Source: Lacihabitans soyangensis (lineage in GTDB: Bacteria > Bacteroidota > Bacteroidia > Cytophagales > Spirosomataceae). Taken from it: a stretch of 64,000 nucleotides of DNA. Below are positions 57,610-64,000 of this stretch, piece after piece. A program made the translations under genes and the position numbers. Location of the stretch: assembly GCF_024343775.1 (NCBI RefSeq), contig NZ_RJUF01000004.1, positions 62,001-126,000 of the forward strand, given 5' to 3'. Positions within the stretch are counted from its first letter, which is position 1. Every line of letters begins with the position of its first letter. Under the pieces are notes generated by a model. That model was given only the letters and a program-made list of their open reading frames with translations, ran no database searches and was not told the DNA's origin.

Positions 57610-59622
57610 CTAATTCTCTATTCTTACTCCCGTAATTTTGGTAGGAAACCAAAGCTTCATTTCTCCAATTCCTCTATTCGACCTGGCGTAATAGGGTATC
57701 AACTTAACCGTTTTGGTGGAGGTATTTATCTCTTGCTCTGTAAAATTAAACACCTTAGCAGTTGTGGACAAAGTTATAACGCCGTTAAGCAAATTCGGCT
57801 CAAAATTATGAGTGAAATTACTGGCCGTTCCAAACACTATATTGGAGGTTTTACCATCATTATCAGCAAATTCAGCACAATACATAAGTGGCCCTCGTTG
57901 TATAGAAATCAAGTTTTTGTTAGTTTCTATTTTTTCATTTGAATACACCTTTTGGGTGTACATCGGCAGATTGAGTTCTACAATATCACCCTTTTTCCAA
58001 AGTCTATTAATTTCAAAATATCCTTGATTATTTCTTCTGACATCTACCTCTATTCCATTCACTTTAACAATTCCTCCGTATTCAGAAATTTCCCTTACTT
58101 CATACAGATTTGTAGGGAATATGCGGCCATCTATCCACCCTGGAACACGAAGATTTAAACTAAATGTAGTTCCTTTTTTATTGTTGGTACCAACCTCAAA
58201 CTTCACATTTCCTTCCCACGGCATGTTGGAAGTTTGCTTTACACTTACACTATTTTTGGTATCGATGGAGAAAGAACTTTCGCTTCCAATGTATAAATTC
58301 ACAAATACTTGAGCTCCTTTTTGGGCATAAATATAGCCTGGTATAGAAGGCATAAATCTACAAATGTTTGAAGGGCAACAAGAGCATTTAAACCATGGCG
58401 ATCGCTTGTTTTCACCACTAAGTTTTCCATTGATTGTGGTGTATTCCATCGGATTGGCATAATAAAATGTCTTTCCGTCGAGACCTATTCCGCCCAAAAT
58501 ACCGTTGTAGAGCGTTCTCTCCACCATGTCCATGTATTTTGATTCGCCGGTGAGCATAAACATCCGGTGGTTCCAGTACACATTGCCTATGCCCGCACAG
58601 GTTTCGCAATAAGCCGACTCATTGGGTAATTGGTAGTCTGGCCCAAAACCTTCCCAGCCACCAGACGAACCTATTCCGCCAGTGATATATGTTTTCTTTC
58701 CAGCTGCGTTTTCCCAAATTTTAATGATGGCATTTAGGTAAGCCTGATTTTGAGTCAAAGCCGCTACATCGGCCATTCCTGAGTATAAATAAGTTGCCCG
58801 AACGGCATGTCCTATGGCCTCGGTTTGCTCTATGGCCGGTTTGTGATCCTGCCAATATTCTCCAGTTTCCCATACAGTGGCTTCTTTGTCGCCAGCCGTT
58901 TTGGCATAAATACGTTTACCTCTACATTCTATAAAAAACTGTGACAAATCTAGATATCTTTTATCGCCAGTAGCCAAATACATCTTAACTAAACCAATTT
59001 CTATGACCTGATGACCCGGAGCAACGGATTTTTTACCCGGCCCAAAAACCGTCAGAAGATGATTGGCATTTTTTATGGCCAAATCCAACATGTTTCTTTT
59101 GCCTGTAGCCAAAAAATGTGCCGTAGCCGACTCATAAAAATGACCCATGTTGTAGAGTTCATGGCTCAATTCGTGTTCCTTTTCATAGCGTTGGGAGCCT
59201 ATCCATTCGTGGGTATCGCCCATGGTTCGGGTGGTAAAAAGATAACCATCAGGCTCTTGAGCTGCACCAATGACTGCAATTAATGAATCGACGTAATCAT
59301 CGAGTTTTTTATCATATTTTATTTGAAGGGAATAAGACGCTCCTTCGATGATTTTATAGACATCCGAATCATCAAAGACATACACCCCACAAAGTTTTCC
59401 AGAGCGAGCAGCCGCTTGCTCGAAATTCTTGATTCGGCCCGTAATTTTAGACTGGTGAAAAGACCAAGAAATGGTTTCGGTACGATTAATTTCTATTTTA
59501 GGTAGCCAGAAATTATCGTTCAAGTGTACTTTGTTAAAGGTTATGCCTTGATAAGGGTAATAACTCTGGGCATACAAAACACCCGAAAATAATATCAGAA
59601 TACTCGTAAGTATTTTTCTCAT
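57610..59622 (-). CDS. GH127 beta-L-arabinofuranosidase family protein
   Basis: This 670-residue secreted enzyme (signal peptide to about 18) has the GH127 (alpha/alpha)6 barrel. The zinc/catalytic region is clear: NESAYCETCAGIGNVYWNHR (glutamate and cysteine, about 335-354) and the paired cysteines in FKCSCCPSNICRF (about 410). Characterised GH127 enzymes release beta-L-arabinofuranose; related members have other activities. It extends the locus to beta-linked arabinose. It lies 45 bp upstream of the Nudix regulator gene in the same direction, so enzyme and regulator may be co-transcribed. Confidence 0.92.
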   Translation of the reverse strand: MRKILTSILILFSGVLYAQSYYPYQGITFNKVHLNDNFWLPKIEINRTETISWSFHQSKITGRIKNFEQAAARSGKLCGVYVFDDSDVYKIIEGASYSLQIKYDKKLDDYVDSLIAVIGAAQEPDGYLFTTRTMGDTHEWIGSQRYEKEHELSHELYNMGHFYESATAHFLATGKRNMLDLAIKNANHLLTVFGPGKKSVAPGHQVIEIGLVKMYLATGDKRYLDLSQFFIECRGKRIYAKTAGDKEATVWETGEYWQDHKPAIEQTEAIGHAVRATYLYSGMADVAALTQNQAYLNAIIKIWENAAGKKTYITGGIGSSGGWEGFGPDYQLPNESAYCETCAGIGNVYWNHRMFMLTGESKYMDMVERTLYNGILGGIGLDGKTFYYANPMEYTTINGKLSGENKRSPWFKCSCCPSNICRFMPSIPGYIYAQKGAQVFVNLYIGSESSFSIDTKNSVSVKQTSNMPWEGNVKFEVGTNNKKGTTFSLNLRVPGWIDGRIFPTNLYEVREISEYGGIVKVNGIEVDVRRNNQGYFEINRLWKKGDIVELNLPMYTQKVYSNEKIETNKNLISIQRGPLMYCAEFADNDGKTSNIVFGTASNFTHNFEPNLLNGVITLSTTAKVFNFTEQEINTSTKTVKLIPYYARSNRGIGEMKLWFPTKITGVRIEN

Positions 59623-59771
59623 GGTTTTAGGGATAGAATAGATGCCATAAACTTAGCTATATTTTAAGAAAAATAGAACCATTTGGCCAGTTTTTATACC
59701 AAAAAGCTAAAAAACGACACAAGTCATCTACCCCAAAAATCGAAATAAAAGCTTTTAAACATAGAGAATAA

Positions 59772-59805
59772 TTTGAAATCCTTGATGCAGAAAAAGATAT
59801 CTTTG
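59772..59805 (+). promoter_or_regulatory. Promoter of the ATP-grasp gene
   Basis: TTTG (59772-59775), a 22-bp spacer and TATCTTTG (59798-59805) fit the Bacteroidota pattern. Transcription would begin near 59811, only about 14 nt before the ATG. Confidence 0.65.
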
Positions 59806-59824
59806 TGACTTGAAAATAATAGAA

Positions 59825-60667
59825 ATGTCAAAAATCGCTATTGCAACGTACAACAAACTACCCGATTTAACCGAGAATGACCGCTTGCTTATTACAATCT
59901 TTGAGGCAAAAGGCCATACGATTGTACCTGAAATCTGGGATAATGTAGAAGTGGACTGGACGACCTACGACTTGGTACTGATTAGAAGTACTTGGGATTA
60001 TTATCTTAAACCTGAAGCGTTCAAAAACTGGATTTCACAATTTGTGAATTCAAAAACTCGGCTCTTAAATTCTCCTGAGACAGTTCTGAAAAATTCGCAT
60101 AAGTTTTACTTAAAAGAGCTTTCTGAAAAAGGAGTCAATATTATACCCACTTTGTTTTCATCAGAAAAAATAGATTTAGAAACCATCAAAACTTGGGAAA
60201 AAGTGGTCATTAAGCCGGCAGTTTCGGCAGGTTCACACGAAACCGAGGTTTTTGAAACCGCCACACTAACACAAGAAGTTCTAGACACCAAAATAGGCGT
60301 TGGCGATTGGCTGGTTCAGCCTTTTTTAGAAGAAATAAAGTCAGCCGGCGAAATATCCATGTTGTTTTTCGGAGGTGAATTTTCTCATGCCATTCAGAAA
60401 GTTCCAAAGTCTGGCGACTTTAGAGTTCAGAAACAATTTGGTGCTCAATATCTAAAATTTGAACCTACAAATGAACTAGTATCCATCGCAAAAAACATTG
60501 TGGAAATTACCGGAAAAGATTCCGTTTATGCCCGTATTGATGGTGTAATGACCAAAAATGGCTTTCTTTTGATGGAAGTAGAGATGATAGAGCCAGATTT
60601 GTTTTTTGAACATGCATCTGAAGGACCGAATAGGTTTGTGGAGGCGGTGTTCAAAAACCTCAATTAA
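59825..60667 (+). CDS. ATP-grasp domain protein
   Basis: This 280-residue cytoplasmic protein starts at ATG 59825 (MSKIAIATYNKLPDLTENDR); the upstream TTG lies essentially at the predicted transcription start. The fold is that of glutathione synthetase-like ATP-grasp enzymes: an N-terminal Rossmann-like part with LVLIRSTWDYYLKPEAFKNW, ATP-binding KVVIKPAVSAGSHETEVF, and a late metal site near LLMEVEMIEPDLFF. Such enzymes ligate a carboxylate to an amine or thiol using ATP. The substrate is unknown. Its last eight bases overlap the convergent TPR gene. Confidence 0.85.
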   Translation: MSKIAIATYNKLPDLTENDRLLITIFEAKGHTIVPEIWDNVEVDWTTYDLVLIRSTWDYYLKPEAFKNWISQFVNSKTRLLNSPETVLKNSHKFYLKELSEKGVNIIPTLFSSEKIDLETIKTWEKVVIKPAVSAGSHETEVFETATLTQEVLDTKIGVGDWLVQPFLEEIKSAGEISMLFFGGEFSHAIQKVPKSGDFRVQKQFGAQYLKFEPTNELVSIAKNIVEITGKDSVYARIDGVMTKNGFLLMEVEMIEPDLFFEHASEGPNRFVEAVFKNLN

Positions 60668-62525
60668 TTCCCAAAACCTTCAAATTGTTCTTTGCCGTCT
60701 GATTGTTAGGATTAATTTTTAATGCTGTTTCTAAGTCTTTCACTGCCCCTACTCTATCTCCCAGTTCATATTTGGCCACGGCCATGTCAGTAAATGTACT
60801 GTCTGATGCAAAACCTTGTCTATACACTTCATTCAAATCGTTTAATGCTTCTTGGTATCTGCCCAATGCTATGTAAGATCCTCCTTTGAGCTTCAGTAAG
60901 TCTACCTCTTTTTTATTTTCATAGGCCAAGGTAAAATACTTCAGGGCTTCGTTTTGGTCAATTTTTTGATAAGTAACACCCAAATTTCGATAAAGCACAT
61001 TTTTACCTATACTATCTTTTGCAAACACCAAACCGTCATTGTAGTACTTTATAGCCTTGTTCAGGTCGTTCTTTAAAAAATAAGAATTTCCTGTAATTTC
61101 GTAGAATTTGTAGTTAGCTGCTCCTCTTGAAATTGGTCCTTCACAAACTTTTATAGCCTTGTCCAAGTTACCTTCTTTTGCATAAATAGTACCCAACGAA
61201 CTTGCCAAATATGAATCGTCCGGATGATGTGGGATGGAGTTTTCAAGAAGCGACTTGGTGTCTTTCCAAGTTTCCACCTGCCTAGATGTTAAAAACATAA
61301 AAACCAAAGAAACTAAACCAAAAACAAGCGTGAGTTTCTTGAAATCTAAGTTTTTGTCCACCAAATACAGAATCCCAAATATTAGACCTAGGTAGGGCAA
61401 ATAGCTATATCGCTCAGCCATGGTGGCGTTACCTACTGCAATAATCTGTAGCACCAACACGAGCGTAACAAAATAAAAACCTACTGCAAAAAAGAGGGCT
61501 TTATTGCGTTTGTAAGAAAGTACCGCAGCAACTAAAAGTAGTAAACTCAGCACAGGTAAAAAATAGAATACACTCCCTTTTACCTCGTTGACATAAGGAT
61601 ACGCATAAAAATGATGCAAATTATATGGTACGAAAAGCTTGACGATGTACGTAAAAAATCCATAGCCCGCAAATAACAATTTATCCGAAAAGCTCCAAAA
61701 CTGGTTCATGGCTGAGCCTTCACTAATTCTAATAAACAAACCTCCAAAGTTTCCCCCAGATTGAGCGTCTAAGGCTATTAACCCAAAAAGTAAAGCAATA
61801 GCGAAATAATGCCATTTGGAAAGAATGTTTTTCAGTTTTATTTCTCCCTCAATCCAGTAATCTATCAAAACCAAAACGAGTGGAAGCACCACCGCCATAC
61901 CTTTTGACAAGCAAGAAAGTAAAAACATCAGTAAAGAAAGCGTCAGAAATTTCTTGGTCTTTTCTTGAACATATTTCACATAATAAATGCTCGAAAGCAA
62001 GAAAAAGAAAGTATAAAGCACGTCTTTTCTCTCCGAAACCCATGCCACTGACTCAACGTGCATGGGATGAATTCCAAAAAACAAGGCAGTAAAAAAAGCT
62101 ATGTTCAATTTCCCAATGGTGAGTTTTTTGATAAAGACAAAAACCAGAATAGCATTGAGAATATGAATTAAAACATTGGTGAATATAAAAATACCCGCTT
62201 TTTTAGAAATCATGGCATTGATTCCAAGTGTGAGCATGGTCAAAGGATGATAATTGGCCTCATAAATTGCTCCCAATAACCTACCCCAATTTTGCTTCAA
62301 AACATCCTGGTTTTCATATACGTAGGCGTTGTCGTCCCAACCTACAAAGTCATTATTAAATGCACCAAAGTAGGCTATTAATATACTGAGAGCCAAGATT
62401 GAATAAGTGAGCCATTTATTTTCAAAAATTGAAGTTTTTTTAGCAGATTCATCGTGAAAATCTGCTACTTGACTTGTTCTATCTTTAGAAACTGAACCAA
62501 TGATTTTCTTATTTTTCTTACTCAT
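60660..62525 (-). CDS. TMTC-like membrane glycosyltransferase with C-terminal TPRs
   Basis: This 621-residue protein has about twelve membrane helices (about 35-425) and then four to five tetratricopeptide repeats (about 438-615, for example DDSYLASSLGTIYAKEGNLD and ALYENKKEVD-type helices). The early FVGWDDNAYVYENQDVL and the loop HPMHVESVAWVSERKDVLY resemble the GT-C fold of TMTC-type protein O-mannosyltransferases. A role in envelope glycoprotein or glycan assembly is plausible but unproven. It converges on, and overlaps by eight bases, the ATP-grasp gene. Confidence 0.78.
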   Translation of the reverse strand: MSKKNKKIIGSVSKDRTSQVADFHDESAKKTSIFENKWLTYSILALSILIAYFGAFNNDFVGWDDNAYVYENQDVLKQNWGRLLGAIYEANYHPLTMLTLGINAMISKKAGIFIFTNVLIHILNAILVFVFIKKLTIGKLNIAFFTALFFGIHPMHVESVAWVSERKDVLYTFFFLLSSIYYVKYVQEKTKKFLTLSLLMFLLSCLSKGMAVVLPLVLVLIDYWIEGEIKLKNILSKWHYFAIALLFGLIALDAQSGGNFGGLFIRISEGSAMNQFWSFSDKLLFAGYGFFTYIVKLFVPYNLHHFYAYPYVNEVKGSVFYFLPVLSLLLLVAAVLSYKRNKALFFAVGFYFVTLVLVLQIIAVGNATMAERYSYLPYLGLIFGILYLVDKNLDFKKLTLVFGLVSLVFMFLTSRQVETWKDTKSLLENSIPHHPDDSYLASSLGTIYAKEGNLDKAIKVCEGPISRGAANYKFYEITGNSYFLKNDLNKAIKYYNDGLVFAKDSIGKNVLYRNLGVTYQKIDQNEALKYFTLAYENKKEVDLLKLKGGSYIALGRYQEALNDLNEVYRQGFASDSTFTDMAVAKYELGDRVGAVKDLETALKINPNNQTAKNNLKVLGIN

Positions 62526-62628
62526 GATAGCATTAACTGATTTATAAATTTATGGAATTTAATACTCCTCAAAATTCTGTCCAAAGTTGAAATATTAGCA
62601 CTACTTTTACTTTAAAAAAATGACAATT

Positions 62629-63765
62629 TCATTCCAATTCTCCTAAATCGAAAATTGGAGTTTTAGAGAAATTCAGAAATATATCTTTTTTGTCATTGCG
62701 ATTATCCAAAATCTCATTAATCAAGTTTTGCTGGAATAGACTCTCCTTTTTCATAATTTCATGGTTTGCTATTTTTAATTCAAAATCTATATCATCTGGA
62801 GTTAAATTCAATTTTTCTTGAATGAATTTATCCAACGAATCAAACGTACAAACTTTAACTCCCTCTATCCATTTGTCATCTAGTTCTTTCAAAAATTGCG
62901 AAGTACTTGTAACACTAACACAAGCATCAAGTGCAAAAGAAACCATTACCGAATCAAAATCCTCAGTATCAGGTGTGATATTTTCAATTTCAACAATCAT
63001 TTTATCAATTTCCTCTAAAGATTTTAGATTGGATTTAGAAATTGAATCCACAACATTATCAATTATATTAGTTAGAACTTGAGTTGAACCAAAACCGAAT
63101 TTTAAGGAAAAGATGCGATAATTCTCAATTAACCTTGTAGAAAGAATACATGCAAAAAGAACTTTTTGGTGAGAATTTAAATGTTTAACATTTTTCAAAG
63201 GATTTCCTTCCCAATCTGTGACTAATGGTGTGTGAAGTTCATGCCATCGTTTAATGAAAGAATCAATATTTTCTAAATCAGATTTAATTAAATTCTTTAA
63301 CTTCTCCAGTTCTGATTCATACCCAGATTTAGTGAAATAAGTCCCAAGTTTATGCTCAGGTAAAAATAACATATAAAAAAGTGGTGGTCCTTTATAATCA
63401 TCATCCCGTAATCGCATCTTTGTATTGCTATTTGGCGGAAGGTGAAAATTAATTCCGTCTATTCCCTTTAAATCTTCTATATGCTTCGGTGCCTGTCCTA
63501 ATATAAAAATATTTATATGAATTTTAATCCAAGGTTCGCCTTTTAGAACTGAAATTTCAAGTATTTCCAATAAATTTCCCTTGGAAAGTCTGCAAAGTTC
63601 ATAGGAATAACCTCTTATATTCTTATCGTATTCACCAAACCAAATACCTAAAAATGGCGACTTTACCAAACCATTCTTGAAAAGAGAAGGAATCGCAACT
63701 TCTGTTATAATTTTATTCCTATCCTTTAATATTTCTTTATCCGTTGCTCTATAAAATAATCCCAT
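62629..63765 (-). CDS. Uncharacterised protein with C-terminal DUF416 (YjaG-like) domain
   Basis: This 378-residue protein has no signal peptide or membrane helix. Residues about 190-375 match DUF416, the family of E. coli YjaG: SHQKVLFACILSTRLIENYR, then KFGFGSTQVLTNIIDNV and FDSVMVSFALDACVSVTSTS. The first 185 residues (for example FLGIWFGEYDKNIRGYSYEL) are not recognised and are absent from ordinary stand-alone DUF416 proteins of about 195 residues. DUF416 function is unknown. The gene is AT-rich and stands alone between the TPR gene and the partial membrane protein. Confidence 0.75.
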   Translation of the reverse strand: MGLFYRATDKEILKDRNKIITEVAIPSLFKNGLVKSPFLGIWFGEYDKNIRGYSYELCRLSKGNLLEILEISVLKGEPWIKIHINIFILGQAPKHIEDLKGIDGINFHLPPNSNTKMRLRDDDYKGPPLFYMLFLPEHKLGTYFTKSGYESELEKLKNLIKSDLENIDSFIKRWHELHTPLVTDWEGNPLKNVKHLNSHQKVLFACILSTRLIENYRIFSLKFGFGSTQVLTNIIDNVVDSISKSNLKSLEEIDKMIVEIENITPDTEDFDSVMVSFALDACVSVTSTSQFLKELDDKWIEGVKVCTFDSLDKFIQEKLNLTPDDIDFELKIANHEIMKKESLFQQNLINEILDNRNDKKDIFLNFSKTPIFDLGELE

Positions 63766-63795
63766 AATGCTAATTTCATGGTATTAAAACATATA

Positions 63796-64000
63796 TTAGT
63801 TCCGATCCCCACCTTTTCTACCAATCAATAAATACAAAATAGACCCCAGAAAAGGTAAGAGCAATATTACTATTGCCCAAATTACTTTTGCTGCTTTGGA
63901 TACAAATTGCCTTTTTACTAAATCCAAAATTGCAATTATCCAAAACCCAATTGTCAATGGAATTAGAACTATAAATAAAATAACGAATATCTCGGTGAGA
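63796..64000 (-). CDS. PLD-nuclease N-terminal-type small membrane protein, 5' end missing
   Basis: Sixty-seven codons are open from the window edge to a TAA at 63796-63798. The fragment has two hydrophobic segments with FWIIAILDLVKRQF, then VIWAIVILLLPFLGSILYLL and the end IGRKGGDRN. That is the pattern of the phospholipase D nuclease N-terminal (PLDc_N) family, short two-helix proteins of unknown role. The start lies outside the window. Confidence 0.75.
   Translation of the reverse strand, partial: LTEIFVILFIVLIPLTIGFWIIAILDLVKRQFVSKAAKVIWAIVILLLPFLGSILYLLIGRKGGDRN

Overview
The window looks like a chromosomal segment from an aerobic, polysaccharide-degrading member of the Bacteroidota, most likely order Cytophagales. 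The grounds are the alternative complex III plus caa3-type oxidase cluster, a Nudix-type regulator near arabinose genes, LytTR, 3-coathanger and DUF4114 domains, and five promoters that fit the Bacteroidota pattern TTG/TTTG - about 20 bp - TAnnTTTG. The genus cannot be fixed from sequence reading alone. All calls come from reading the sequence and the translations; no database search was run.

Region 1 (1-16.0 kb, all minus strand) is a respiratory super-operon. From one strong promoter near 15.98 kb it runs actA-actB-actC-actD-actE-actF (alternative complex III, quinol:cytochrome c oxidoreductase), then cytochrome oxidase subunits II and I, heme A synthase, heme O synthase, two subunit III proteins, subunit IV, SCO and a DUF420 protein cut by the window edge. 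A perfect 15-bp hairpin with a T-tract sits between subunit I and heme A synthase, so structural genes may be made in excess of assembly genes. Region 2 (16.1-23.2 kb) is housekeeping: tRNA-Cys, rpsA, an HNH endonuclease, smpB with an unrecognised structured RNA directly upstream, hflX and a FucP/GluP-like sugar transporter.

Region 3 (23.2-28.4 kb) is accessory. It is loaded with a composite repeat (a GGTCCGAC/GTCTGACC hairpin plus a CCAC/GTGG palindrome). It also has a long direct repeat (about 285 bp, 96% identical over 223 bp) bracketing an AT-rich two-gene cassette: a secreted DUF4114/coathanger protein and a stand-alone LytTR DNA-binding protein. A membrane dipeptidase lies beside it.

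Region 4 (28.4-59.6 kb, all minus strand) is a large arabinoxylan-utilisation locus. It encodes GH95, two GH43, GH51, GH8 and GH127 enzymes, and nine esterase domains on eight genes (one gene frameshifted). It also has L-arabinose catabolism (araA, araB, araD), a sodium/sugar symporter, a mutarotase lipoprotein and a Nudix-family regulator with a degenerate Nudix box. The likely flow is: esterases strip acyl groups, glycosidases release arabinose and xylose, the symporter imports arabinose, and AraA-AraB-AraD convert it to xylulose 5-phosphate. No SusC/SusD pair, xylose isomerase or xylulokinase is present in the window.

Region 5 (59.8-64 kb) holds an ATP-grasp enzyme, a TMTC-like membrane protein with TPRs, an uncharacterised protein ending in a DUF416 domain, and a partial PLD-nuclease N-terminal-type membrane protein.
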